Assembly: GCA_046703545.1 (NCBI GenBank)
Contig: JBJKSX010000030.1
Span: 1 to 11,455, forward strand
Source: JAJZOM01 sp046703545
GTDB lineage: Archaea; Thermoplasmatota; Thermoplasmata; Thermoplasmatales; Thermoplasmataceae
Length of the DNA: 11,455 nt
Direction of reading: 5' to 3'
Under the pieces are notes generated by a model. That model saw only the letters and a list, made by a program, of their open reading frames with translations. It was not told where the DNA came from and did no database searches. This document shows, in pieces, positions 1 to 6,734 of this stretch (the stretch's first letter is position 1; the number at the start of each line of letters is the position of its first letter). The position numbers were made by a program, and so were the translations under genes.

Positions 1-1
1 A

Positions 2-229
2 ACCAATCGAGGTTGCGTGGTCGAACGGTTTGAAGATCTGCATCAGATTGCAGAACAACCAAACAACAGACTCAGAAGAATTGACCAAAGAAATACGCCG
101 GTATGGATCTCGAATAGTTGTAAACCAGATTATGTCGGATGCGAATTGAGGCCATCAGTTTTAGAGAAATTCAAAGATACAATGGATGTTTACAGGACCC
201 TGTTGAAAGTGGCTGGATCAATGGATTGA
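2..229 (+). CDS. Unrecognised protein, C-terminal part (runs off left edge)
   Basis: The frame is open from base 2 and ends at TGA 227-229. A GTG at 17 is possible as a start, but the absence of an upstream stop makes a 5'-truncated gene equally likely. The visible 75 residues are polar and charged (for example RRIDQR, LEKFKD) with two cysteines, and show no signal peptide, membrane helix or family motif I know. Base composition here is lower in G+C than in the housekeeping genes to the right. It converges on the next gene with 21 bases between the stops. It could be the tail of a real gene or a chance open frame. I assign no function. Confidence 0.35.
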   Translation, partial: TNRGCVVERFEDLHQIAEQPNNRLRRIDQRNTPVWISNSCKPDYVGCELRPSVLEKFKDTMDVYRTLLKVAGSMD

Positions 230-250
230 TGCTGACCCAATTTCTATATT

Positions 251-739
251 TCAGATCATTACCGCACCACTACCAAGGAACTTGGCAGCAATGGGCAGCC
301 CAAGGAATTCATGTTTGTGCTTGAGCCATAGGTACGGATGCCAAGATGATATGCTCCAAAAGACCACTCCCTCCGTACCTGGGCAACCCTTGAGGTGAAG
401 TGCCGCATTTCTTACCACATCCTCAAAATCACCTGCTGGGACTGTTTTTATTGATTTAATCCCTGTAGCTCTTCTTTCACTTGCGTACACTATCACAAGG
501 AGGAGTTTCTGGCAGGAACCAGGAACGCCGAACGCTTCTGGAATCACGTCAATTGATCCACCAGCCTCGTCTGATTGCAATATCAGTTGGATATCTCGTT
601 CAATGAGGTCAGAGATTGCTCCAGAATTCTGTCCGGCCTGTTCGAAGATGTAATTTCTTAGATTTCTGTTTTCTTCCAGTCTTTCTATAAGATTAATGAG
701 CGGTTTCAGGACTTCTGGTACAGAGGAGTGAGTTTCCAT
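251..739 (-). CDS. Hypothetical protein, 162 aa, no recognised family
   Basis: A complete reading frame from ATG (739-737) to TGA (253-251). Its start is supported by an AATTTAAAT box at 761-769, centred about 26 bp upstream, as expected for a leaderless archaeal mRNA. Residues 1-60 are helical and charged (LINLIERLEENRN, then SDLIERDIQ), possibly a short coiled coil. Residues 75-162 alternate hydrophobic strands with glycine-rich turns (KLLLVIVYAS, EGVVFWSISSW), suggesting a small alpha/beta domain. No signal peptide or clear membrane segment is visible. The two cysteines lie near residues 75 and 117. I do not recognise the family and propose no function. It lies just downstream of the 3' end of tRNA-Val, in the A+T-richer left part of the window. 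Confidence 0.6.
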   Translation of the reverse strand: METHSSVPEVLKPLINLIERLEENRNLRNYIFEQAGQNSGAISDLIERDIQLILQSDEAGGSIDVIPEAFGVPGSCQKLLLVIVYASERRATGIKSIKTVPAGDFEDVVRNAALHLKGCPGTEGVVFWSISSWHPYLWLKHKHEFLGLPIAAKFLGSGAVMI

Positions 740-760
740 CTATCATCTAAAAACAGAGTG

Positions 761-769
761 AATTTAAAT
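761..769 (-). promoter_or_regulatory. TATA-like box for the 162-aa hypothetical gene
   Basis: AATTTAAAT (palindromic core ATTTAAAT) is centred about 26 bp upstream of the ATG at 739. In archaea transcription starts about 25 bp after the TATA centre, so the transcript would begin at or next to the start codon, with no room for a Shine-Dalgarno site. Confidence 0.5.
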
Positions 770-825
770 CTTGACTTCCCTAAGAAGACTCGACACTAGT
801 TTTTGAAGTCTGATCGAGTTTGCTC

Positions 826-830
826 AAAAA
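826..830 (-). terminator. T-run likely ending the tRNA-Val transcript
   Basis: Read on the minus strand, a TTTTT run (AAAAA on +) lies 20 bases past the tRNA 3' end. Archaeal RNA polymerase stops at such oligo-T tracts without needing a hairpin. It would give a short 3' trailer for tRNase Z to remove. Confidence 0.4.
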
Positions 831-850
831 TAGCAGCATTCAATTAAGAA

Positions 851-923
851 TGGGCCCGACCGGATTTGAACCGGTGACCTCCACCATGTCAAGGTGACGT
901 CATAACCACTAGACTACGGGCCC
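851..923 (-). tRNA. tRNA-Val (anticodon GAC)
   Basis: The reverse strand folds into a complete 73-nt cloverleaf. The acceptor is GGGCCCG/CGGGCCC (7 of 7 pairs), followed by T8-A9 and a D arm GTCT-AGTGGTTA-TGAC. The anticodon arm is TCACC-TTGACAT-GGTGG, with GAC at positions 34-36. The variable loop is AGGTC, and the T arm is ACCGG-TTCAAAT-CCGGT (5 pairs, standard TTCAAAT loop). The discriminator base is A, as usual for valine tRNAs. There is no intron, and CCA is not encoded (TTC follows), so it must be added by the CCA-adding enzyme. Anticodon GAC reads valine codons GUC and GUU. A hairpin sits in its leader at 938-967. Confidence 0.97.
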
Positions 924-937
924 TAAAAGTGATCCTT

Positions 938-967
938 CCCGGATCTGGTAGCAATTACCAGTCCGGG
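938..967. repeat. Near-perfect 12-bp inverted repeat in the tRNA-Val leader
   Basis: On the + strand CCCGGA, one unpaired T, CTGGTA, loop GCAAT, then TACCAG and TCCGGG. This is a 12-bp stem with a single bulge and a 5-nt loop. It begins 14 bases upstream of the tRNA-Val 5' end, and lies between the tRNA and the shared TATA-like box at 994-1001. It could be a structured 5' leader of the pre-tRNA or an operator in the divergent promoter region. It has no T-tract next to it, so it is not a typical terminator. Confidence 0.75.
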
Positions 968-993
968 AGTATTCAACACTGATTTTCAGTATG

Positions 994-1001
994 TATTTAA
1001 G
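994..1001. promoter_or_regulatory. TATA-like box between tRNA-Val and asparaginase
   Basis: TATTTAAG on +, CTTAAATA on -. The minus-strand reading fits the archaeal YTTAWATA consensus well and would start tRNA-Val transcription near 970, giving a leader of about 48 nt that begins with the 938-967 hairpin. Read on +, it would start the asparaginase mRNA near 1025, with about 45 nt of leader. The orientation cannot be settled by eye, and it may serve both genes. Confidence 0.45.
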
Positions 1002-1069
1002 AGTTTCAGTTGAAAACTCACTCAGGCTTCTTTCCGAAAGAAATAAAATGTTACTGAGATTAAAGTGGC

Positions 1070-1927
1070 ATGTCTGATTTAGTTTTATTACATGGTGGTG
1101 CGGGAGCCGGTGAACCACTTCCTGAATTGATGAAAAGTTATGCAGAAAAAGCATTTTCAACTCAGAATAGGCATCCTGTTGACCTCGTGTGTGAAGGCGT
1201 GAGGCTGCTGGAGGAAGATCCTCTTTTCAATGCTGGCACTGGGTCGGTGAAAAGGATTGACGGAACCATAGAGATGGATGCGGCAATAATGCATGGCACA
1301 TCCATTGGCGCAGTTTCAGCGATAGAGAGAGTGAGAAACCCAATCCTTGTTGCAAGGAAGGTAATGGAGGAGACCCCGCATGTCCTCCTGACCGGAGATG
1401 GTGCACTGAAGTTCGCAAGGGCTATGGGTTTCGGCGACCACGATCCCTCAACACCAAAGACCGAAGAGATCTGGAAGAAGACAGTGGACTTCTTCAATGG
1501 CAAGGACGTTGAAATGCCCGACTGGTACAGGAACTACTACAAGTATGCCAAAGTGCTGGGATTCCCTGAACACAAGGATACAGTTGGCGCTGTGGCCAGA
1601 GTGAACGGCGAGTTTGCAGCAGCAGTCTCAACGGGCGGAGCCTCCCCAATGATGAGGGGCAGGGTTGGAGATTCTCCTCTGCCAGGCTCAGGATTCTATG
1701 CTGGCCCAAATGGCGCAGTCGTGGCAACAGGCATAGGTGAAGAGATCATCAAGAGAATGATGTGTTACGACATCTACAGGGAGATCGGAAAGAAACCGCT
1801 TCAGCAGGTTCTTGATGACAAGGTTGCTGAATTTGGCGAAATCCATGTGGGAGTCATAGCAGTGTCGAAGGATGAATACGCATCATCAACAAATGCCGTC
1901 ATGCCTGTGGGCGTTGCCCAATCTTAA
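1070..1927 (+). CDS. Plant-type L-asparaginase / isoaspartyl peptidase
   Basis: An Ntn-hydrolase of family T2 (285 aa), which hydrolyses L-asparagine and/or beta-aspartyl dipeptides in the cytoplasm. The precursor cuts itself before the catalytic threonine to give alpha and beta subunits. The LLHGGAGAG N-terminus (6-14), NAGTGS (54-59) and EMDAA (68-72) are family landmarks. The nucleophile is T171 in HKDTVGAVAR, predicting an alpha chain of 1-170 and a beta chain of 171-285. Substrate-site residues are visible in STGG (187-190) and GRVGDS (197-202, with R198 and D201). The length matches short archaeal members. The ATG at 1070 places the GGAGAG strand at the usual distance from the N-terminus; only a weak GAGAT lies upstream. 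The exact preference for asparagine or isoaspartyl peptides cannot be read from sequence. It is monocistronic, with a T5 run at 1967-1971. Confidence 0.93.
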   Translation: MSDLVLLHGGAGAGEPLPELMKSYAEKAFSTQNRHPVDLVCEGVRLLEEDPLFNAGTGSVKRIDGTIEMDAAIMHGTSIGAVSAIERVRNPILVARKVMEETPHVLLTGDGALKFARAMGFGDHDPSTPKTEEIWKKTVDFFNGKDVEMPDWYRNYYKYAKVLGFPEHKDTVGAVARVNGEFAAAVSTGGASPMMRGRVGDSPLPGSGFYAGPNGAVVATGIGEEIIKRMMCYDIYREIGKKPLQQVLDDKVAEFGEIHVGVIAVSKDEYASSTNAVMPVGVAQS

Positions 1928-1966
1928 TGCTCCAAGAAATGTATCTGGATTGAAATATTCATCCCA

Positions 1967-1971
1967 TTTTT
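1967..1971 (+). terminator. T-run after the asparaginase gene
   Basis: TTTTT, about 40 bp past the asparaginase stop and before the egsA promoter, is a plausible archaeal oligo-T terminator. No hairpin precedes it. Confidence 0.35.
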
Positions 1972-2004
1972 ATACAATAGGAAATGTCCGACAAAGGCTC
2001 AATG

Positions 2005-2012
2005 TTTATAAA
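2005..2012 (+). promoter_or_regulatory. TATA box of egsA (leaderless)
   Basis: TTTATAAA is centred about 25 bp before the ATG at 2034, so transcription should begin at or within a base or two of the start codon. No Shine-Dalgarno sequence is visible upstream of that ATG, which fits. Confidence 0.65.
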
Positions 2013-2033
2013 CGAGCAAAATATGCATTTTGA

Positions 2034-3092
2034 ATGGAATTCGAAAAATTCAAGACCATGCAATTCCCAAGGGATGTGTATGCTGGCCATGGAGTGCTGC
2101 ATAACATTGTGCCCGTTGTGGGGAGATACATGCTGTCCGGTTCCATTGTTATCGTTACAGGAAATATCACTTACGGCCTTGCAGGCAGGGAAGTGGAAAA
2201 TGAACTCACCGATGCAGGCTACGATGTCCATGTCATAAAGACGGACAAGGCAAACACCCAGAATCTCGAGACCATTGAATCAGTCACGGCAGAGCTCCAG
2301 GTTGGGCTCATGGTGGGTGTAGGCGGAGGGACAAAGATCGACCTCGCCAAGAAAGCTGCCTATGATTTTAACGTTCCATTTGTTAGTGTACCAACTTCAC
2401 CAAGCCACGATGGCATTGCTTCGCCAAGGGCCTCAATCAAGAGGCCGGGCTCGACCCTTTCGCAGGAAGCATCAATGCCCATCGCAATCATTGCAGACAC
2501 GGCAATTCTTTCAAAGGCCCCATACAAGTACCTGAAGGCTGGTGCTGCTGATGTAATATCCAACCTGACCGCACTTCTTGACTGGAAACTGTCCAGCAGG
2601 CTGCACGGGGAGGAGTACAGTTCCAGCTCGGCCGCCATATCAGAGTATGCCGCCAGGGAATTGCTTGAAAAAAGCCATATGGTCCTGGAAGGTGTCGAGG
2701 AATCAGTATGGCTTGTCACAAAGCAGATACTTGCTTCAGGGACTGCCATGGCAATTGCAGGCTCATCAAGGCCCGCAAGCGGCAGTGAGCACCTGATTGC
2801 TCATGCCCTTGAAATGTCCAATCCAGGGGAATCCATACATGGCGAACAGTGTGCCATGGGGTCCGTTGTTTCCATGTTCCTTCACGGGGGCGACTGGCAG
2901 CAGCTTGTCTCAGCATACAGCCGCATGGGGCTCTCAGTGAGGGCAAAGGATTACAGGATATCGGATACAGCCATTATCAGGGCTCTTGCGACTGCGCACA
3001 AAATAAGGCCGGAGAGGTACACAATACTTGGGGAAAAGGATATCAGTTTAAATGCCTCAGAAAAAGCGCTCGAAATCACAGGAATCATCTAA
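2034..3092 (+). CDS. egsA: sn-Glycerol-1-phosphate dehydrogenase [NAD(P)+]
   Basis: Reduces dihydroxyacetone phosphate to sn-glycerol-1-phosphate with NAD(P)H (EC 1.1.1.261), the step that gives archaeal membrane lipids their characteristic stereochemistry. The protein has 352 aa, the normal family length (iron-dependent alcohol dehydrogenase / dehydroquinate synthase fold). The nucleotide-binding GGGTKIDLAKK is at 97-107, with the family stretch VPTSPSHDGIASP shortly after. Likely zinc ligands are D173 (GAADVISN), H253 (HLIAHALE) and H269 (SIHGEQ). It is cytoplasmic, with no signal peptide. The ATG at 2034 is fixed by the TATA box 25 bp upstream. A UPF0179 gene follows 13 bp after the stop on the same strand, so the two are probably co-transcribed. 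Confidence 0.97.
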   Translation: MEFEKFKTMQFPRDVYAGHGVLHNIVPVVGRYMLSGSIVIVTGNITYGLAGREVENELTDAGYDVHVIKTDKANTQNLETIESVTAELQVGLMVGVGGGTKIDLAKKAAYDFNVPFVSVPTSPSHDGIASPRASIKRPGSTLSQEASMPIAIIADTAILSKAPYKYLKAGAADVISNLTALLDWKLSSRLHGEEYSSSSAAISEYAARELLEKSHMVLEGVEESVWLVTKQILASGTAMAIAGSSRPASGSEHLIAHALEMSNPGESIHGEQCAMGSVVSMFLHGGDWQQLVSAYSRMGLSVRAKDYRISDTAIIRALATAHKIRPERYTILGEKDISLNASEKALEITGII

Positions 3093-3105
3093 TGGTGCCC
3101 GCTCA

Positions 3106-3546
3106 ATGCCTAATAAAATATCACTTATAGGACTGGATCTCGCAAAGGAAGGTCTGGAATTCACTTTTTCAGGACCGCTTGTGGGATGTTCGGAATGCAG
3201 GATCAAGAACGTTTGCTTCAACCTTGACCCTGGAAGGACGTACAGGATTCTGAAGGTCAGGGAAAAGGAGAACCCGTGCTTTGTGTTCAACCAGGACAAG
3301 GTCGCAACGGTTGAGATCGAGGAAGTCCCTGAGATCGCCCACATGAAATACGGGAAGAAGCTTCAGGACGGCTCCTCTGTCACCCTCAAGTCACTCAACT
3401 GTGACGAGATAAATTGCCCGAACATTGAAAAGTGCAACATCTCCCACATGAGGGAAGGCACCAGGGCAGTCATCAACAAGGTTGAGGGAAAGCTTGAATG
3501 CCCCAAGGGCTACGACATGAGAAGAGTTTCAGTTAACCTTCAGTGA
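3106..3546 (+). CDS. UPF0179 family cysteine-rich protein
   Basis: A 146-aa archaeal protein of the uncharacterised UPF0179 family, recognised from the N-terminal KISLIGLDLAKEG, the GPLVGCSECRIKNVC segment and the C-terminal ECPKG. It contains eight cysteines: C28, C31, C37, C58, C99, C104, C110 and C132. The CxxC-x5-C and C-x4-C-x5-C clusters suggest a bound metal (zinc or an Fe-S cluster), but this is inference. I chose the ATG at 3106: family homology starts there, and GGTG at 3094-3097 gives a Shine-Dalgarno site. An in-frame ATG at 3052 would add 18 residues overlapping the end of egsA. The gene lies 13 bp downstream of egsA and should share its mRNA. Its stop is 6 bp from that of the convergent hydrolase. 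Its function is unknown. Confidence 0.88.
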   Translation: MPNKISLIGLDLAKEGLEFTFSGPLVGCSECRIKNVCFNLDPGRTYRILKVREKENPCFVFNQDKVATVEIEEVPEIAHMKYGKKLQDGSSVTLKSLNCDEINCPNIEKCNISHMREGTRAVINKVEGKLECPKGYDMRRVSVNLQ

Positions 3547-3560
3547 GAAGGGTCACTTCT
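3542..3560. terminator. Small bidirectional hairpin at the convergent gene ends
   Basis: Two mutually exclusive 5-bp stems are possible: AGTGA/TCACT (3542-3557) and AGAAG/CTTCT (3546-3560). They span both stop codons, with only 6 bp between the genes. There is no strong T-tract on either strand, so this is a weak terminator candidate. Confidence 0.25.
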
Positions 3561-4956
3561 TAACGAACCTGTGCCGCTCGAAGAAGATCTCCACTTCCCT
3601 CTCGTTCTTCATCCTCACTTCGATCTCCATCCTGGCGTCGTTGTTGATTGTGTAGACCCTGTCACCTTCCAGAAGGATCGGGACTGTTGTGTGGAACTCA
3701 TCACTCTCCAGCTTCATCTTGAGGAGGCCGTCCTCGCCGTCAAACACCGAAACGCGGGTATAGTCCCGGTAGTCGTGGTACTCGCCTTTCAGCATCTCCC
3801 TCTTTCTTTCCATTTTCACGAACGGGAGGTCATCAGGTGATGCACCCTCAATTAAGAGTGAAAGTGCAAACATGCCGATCCTGGATGTTGGGCACTCGGA
3901 AGTGTTTGCCCCTATTGCCACAGAAACATTGAGCTCGGGGAGGAAGCCAACATAGCCGGAAGATGCGGCCACACTTCCCGAATGGGATATGAGCCTCTTT
4001 CCGAGGAAGTGGTTTATGGACATCCAGCCGTAACCGTACATCACGGGGTCAAAGTGGCTGGCGAAGAGTGTCTCAATCCTGGGTTTCACAAGTTCCTGCA
4101 GGCTCTTGTCACTGACCGGCTTCTCCCTGTTGCCTGCGGTCCAGAGTGAAAGGTACTTTGACAGTTCCACTGTGCTTGTGACAAGGCCGCCTGGTGCATG
4201 GTCTATGACATCGTCAGCAATTCTTGAGGGTGTGTTGCTTCCATCAAGTTCCCTGTAGTAAGGGGTTGCGTGGTCATTGTCGCCAAAAGCATCCTTCTCG
4301 GAGAAAGTGGCCCTCTTCATTCCAAGTGGTTCCAGTATGTTATCACGGATGTACTCGCTGTAGGCTTTCCCGCTGAGTTCCTCAACTATCCTTCCAAGTA
4401 TTGTGTAACCCTCATTCCAGTAGAAGAACCTGTTTCCAGGAGGGCTGTGCCTCTCTCCTGCAGCGCCATTGATGAAGCCCATGAAGTCATCAAAGCTTGC
4501 CATTGGGATGTAGCTGGTGTCCCTTTCCACTTCCCTGAAGAGCATGATCTCGGACGCATTCAGTCCAGGAAAACCGCTGCTGTGGGACATGAGGTGTGCT
4601 ATGGTGGTCTCATCCGCATGGTCATCGGGATGGAAGCCACTCAGGTAATCCCTCACAGGCCTGTTTATGTCTATGAGGCCCTTTTCTGCGAGCTGCATAA
4701 TTGCCATGGAAGTGAATGATTTTGTTACCGAACCTATCCCGTAGAGTGTGTTCTCTGTAGCAGGCTCCCTCCTCTCGATGTTTCTGAGGCCGTAACCTCT
4801 TGAATAGACAGCTTTTCCGTTCCTGCTTATTGTAATGGAAAGGCCTGGAACATTTGCCTTCTGCATTGACATTGAAACATACAGGTCAAGGGCGGCAAAG
4901 TCAATGCCTTCTGATTTTCCCGGACTCTTCATGGAGAATGATAGGGTCCTGGGCAT
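3553..4956 (-). CDS. Pab87-like CubicO serine hydrolase (peptidase S12 / class C beta-lactamase fold)
   Basis: A 467-aa serine hydrolase of the PBP/beta-lactamase superfamily. All three class C motifs are present in order: S76-V-T-K79 (nucleophile S76), Y179-W-N181 and H325-S-G327. After the catalytic domain (about 20-360) comes a beta-rich domain at about 375-467 that resembles the lipocalin-like oligomerisation domain of Pab87, the cube-shaped octameric peptidase of Pyrococcus abyssi. There is no signal peptide, so it is probably a cytoplasmic peptidase or esterase; archaea lack peptidoglycan. The start is uncertain. ATG 4956 suits read-through from the GNAT gene 33 bp upstream. A TTTATTAA box (4970-4977) would start transcription near 4948 and favour the in-frame ATG at 4932. 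The substrate is unknown. Confidence 0.9.
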   Translation of the reverse strand: MPRTLSFSMKSPGKSEGIDFAALDLYVSMSMQKANVPGLSITISRNGKAVYSRGYGLRNIERREPATENTLYGIGSVTKSFTSMAIMQLAEKGLIDINRPVRDYLSGFHPDDHADETTIAHLMSHSSGFPGLNASEIMLFREVERDTSYIPMASFDDFMGFINGAAGERHSPPGNRFFYWNEGYTILGRIVEELSGKAYSEYIRDNILEPLGMKRATFSEKDAFGDNDHATPYYRELDGSNTPSRIADDVIDHAPGGLVTSTVELSKYLSLWTAGNREKPVSDKSLQELVKPRIETLFASHFDPVMYGYGWMSINHFLGKRLISHSGSVAASSGYVGFLPELNVSVAIGANTSECPTSRIGMFALSLLIEGASPDDLPFVKMERKREMLKGEYHDYRDYTRVSVFDGEDGLLKMKLESDEFHTTVPILLEGDRVYTINNDARMEIEVRMKNEREVEIFFERHRFVKK

Positions 4957-4989
4957 ATTACAATTTTTCTTAATAAAAGCAGAGAAAAA

Positions 4990-5460
4990 TCATGGGATGT
5001 CCATGGAGTAGAAGAGGGCGGTCTCTCCTGCATTCTGGGGAGTGTTGGTATAGTAACGGTCATTGTAGCCCCATATCCTGAGGCCCATTGCCTCGTAAAA
5101 TTCATTTGCCTCACTGTTTCCAGGCTGCGTCTCAATTATCACGGTCCTCAAGCCCTTCTGTGAACCTGCCTTCTTCATTCCTTCCATGAGTGCCCTTCCA
5201 ACCCCGTGCCTCTTGAATTGTGCGCCTGCAGCAAGTTCAAGGAGGTACCCGGATCGGTTCCATGAATGGATTCTCATGACCGCGTACCCTGCACTGCTTC
5301 CCCTGCATCCCCTGTGGGATTCGGCGATCAGCACCATGGAATCCTCTCTCAGGAGTTCTTTGCTGTAGTCGAGGGAAGTTTCCCAGTATTCCCTTCCTAT
5401 GCCCGTGATGGCACCAATATCGGCTGGTTCAGCCTTCCTGACGGTTATTTCTGCCGTGAT
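4990..5460 (-). CDS. GNAT family N-acetyltransferase with no canonical start codon
   Basis: Transfers an acetyl group from acetyl-CoA to an amine; the acceptor is unknown. From the first ATG (5337) only 115 aa are encoded, but clear GNAT sequence extends upstream: ITVRKAEPADIGAI is the standard first strand and helix. Counting from 5460 gives 156 aa, a normal size. The CoA loop is KRHGVG (83-88, K in place of the usual Q/R), and the later N115 and FYEAMGL (121-127) match motif B. An in-frame TAA lies at 5484-5482, and no ATG, GTG or TTG lies between it and 5337. ATC at 5460 or ATA at 5448 are the possible starts; a GGTTAAGA box (5480-5487) is about 24 bp before 5460. Alternatives are a sequencing error, a 5'-broken gene, or a short form from 5337. 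It precedes the Pab87-like gene by 33 bp. Confidence 0.78.
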   Translation of the reverse strand: MTAEITVRKAEPADIGAITGIGREYWETSLDYSKELLREDSMVLIAESHRGCRGSSAGYAVMRIHSWNRSGYLLELAAGAQFKRHGVGRALMEGMKKAGSQKGLRTVIIETQPGNSEANEFYEAMGLRIWGYNDRYYTNTPQNAGETALFYSMDIP

Positions 5461-5537
5461 GTTAGATGGAACAAGAGAATCTTAACCTTGGCGGTTGCTG
5501 AATTGTTCTAATAGCTTGGAGCAATATTGCACATACA

Positions 5538-6722
5538 ATGTCCACCGTGAAGATAGGGCTCATAGGGAAACCGAATGTGGGCAAGTCCACACTGTTCTCA
5601 GCACTCACCAGGAGCGCTGTTGAGATTGCCAATTACCCCTTCACCACGCTGAAGCCCAACGTTGGAATCGCACTTCTCGATTCCAGGTGCCCCCACACAG
5701 AGATCGGGAAACAGTGCACGCCCAGGGAGGGCAGCTGTTCCGGAGGGATCAGGAAGATCCCGGTCGAGGTCATTGATGTACCCGGGCTCATACCGGGTGC
5801 AAGCGAAGGCAAGGGAATGGGGAATGAATTCCTTGACAACATAAGGGATTCAGAGGCAATCATCCATGTCTTTGACGCTTCAGGGATGACCACATCTGAT
5901 GGGACTTCTCTCCAGGAACCAGTTGATCCTCTTGAGGACATCTACACAATCGAGAATGAGATATTCGCATGGATGGCTGACCGCCTTTACAGGGACTGGG
6001 AGAAATACGGGAGGAAGGCAGACGCTTCAGGCGACAGGATCGAGAAGTCGCTGGAGAAGAAGATCGCCTCATTCGGCGTTAACGAGAGGCAGATCGCACT
6101 CATTCTCAACAAGGGGGAATTTCCGGCCAAGCTTTCAATGTGGAAGCCAGAGCACGCAAGGGCGTTTTCAGAGCTCATTTTCATGCACATAAAGCCCATC
6201 ATAAGAGTGGGCAACAAGGCTGATGCCGCAACCGAGGAGAACATCCAGAGGATCAGGGAGTTCGATCCGGAGGCATTCCTCATTTCCGGAGAGTATGAGC
6301 TCACACTTGAGAAGGCAATGGCCGCGGGGATGATCGATTCACTCTCAAGGGATTTCAGCGTTACCGGTGAACTGAATCCTGCCCAGAGGAATGCGCTGGA
6401 GATGATCGGCCGCTTCATGAAGGAACCATATGTCACTCGAATCAGTGAAATAATATCCAAGGCGGTGAGGGATGTGCTGGGATACGTTGTGGTGTACCCG
6501 GTTGCGGATGAAGGGACATGGGGCGACAACAAGGGAAACGTGCTTCCCGACGCGTATCTTCTTCCTCAGGGGTCCACAGCCCTGGAAATGGCCTACCGCG
6601 TGCACACGGATATTGGCGAGGGATTCATCAGGGCCATAGACTGCAGGACAAAGAGGGCAATAGGAAAGGACCATGTGGTACAGGATTCTGAAGTCATAAG
6701 GATCGTATCCAAAACAAAGTGA
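5538..6722 (+). CDS. ychF: YchF/Obg-family translation-associated NTPase
   Basis: A ribosome-associated P-loop NTPase of the Obg/DRG superfamily (394 aa, the usual archaeal YchF length). G1 is GKPNVGKST at 10-18. G3 is DVPGL at 80-84, followed by IPGASEGKGMGNEFLDNIR, a signature of archaeal YchF. G4 is NKAD at 226-229 and G5 is probably SGE. A helical insert covers about 125-200, and a C-terminal TGS domain covers about 300-394 (GNVLPDAYLLPQGSTALEMA). G4 keeps the canonical Asp, whereas bacterial YchF and human OLA1 have an altered G4 and prefer ATP, so GTP use is plausible here. The extra cysteines C52, C60 and C67 lie in the segment between the switch regions. The ATG at 5538 has a weak TATA-like TTCTAATA (5506-5513) upstream. 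The gene is divergent from the GNAT gene. Confidence 0.95.
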   Translation: MSTVKIGLIGKPNVGKSTLFSALTRSAVEIANYPFTTLKPNVGIALLDSRCPHTEIGKQCTPREGSCSGGIRKIPVEVIDVPGLIPGASEGKGMGNEFLDNIRDSEAIIHVFDASGMTTSDGTSLQEPVDPLEDIYTIENEIFAWMADRLYRDWEKYGRKADASGDRIEKSLEKKIASFGVNERQIALILNKGEFPAKLSMWKPEHARAFSELIFMHIKPIIRVGNKADAATEENIQRIREFDPEAFLISGEYELTLEKAMAAGMIDSLSRDFSVTGELNPAQRNALEMIGRFMKEPYVTRISEIISKAVRDVLGYVVVYPVADEGTWGDNKGNVLPDAYLLPQGSTALEMAYRVHTDIGEGFIRAIDCRTKRAIGKDHVVQDSEVIRIVSKTK

Positions 6723-6734
6723 TAATTACTGTTT

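Noticed and set aside
851..923. Intron or bulge-helix-bulge motif in tRNA-Val
   Set aside because: The anticodon arm is continuous with a 7-nt loop and the gene is 73 nt; no insert is present.
909..1160. 83-codon minus-strand reading frame across the tRNA and asparaginase start
   Set aside because: It overlaps the tRNA-Val gene and the 5' end of a well-supported enzyme gene, and has no recognisable protein features.
1984..2238. 84-codon frame beginning upstream of egsA
   Set aside because: It begins before the egsA TATA box and overlaps the EgsA N-terminus in another frame; the Cys/Met-rich sequence looks like a shadow.
3052..3105. Earlier in-frame ATG for the UPF0179 gene, inside the end of egsA
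   Set aside because: The added 18 residues are polar and unlike the family N-terminus, whereas ATG 3106 has a GGTG site and matches the family start.
4270..4719. 149-codon plus-strand frame opposite the Pab87-like gene
   Set aside because: Overlaps the catalytic domain including the Y-x-N region; no start signal or family motif of its own.
5987..6532. 181-codon minus-strand frame opposite ychF
   Set aside because: Lies wholly within the conserved ychF coding sequence; Ser/Leu-rich shadow translation.
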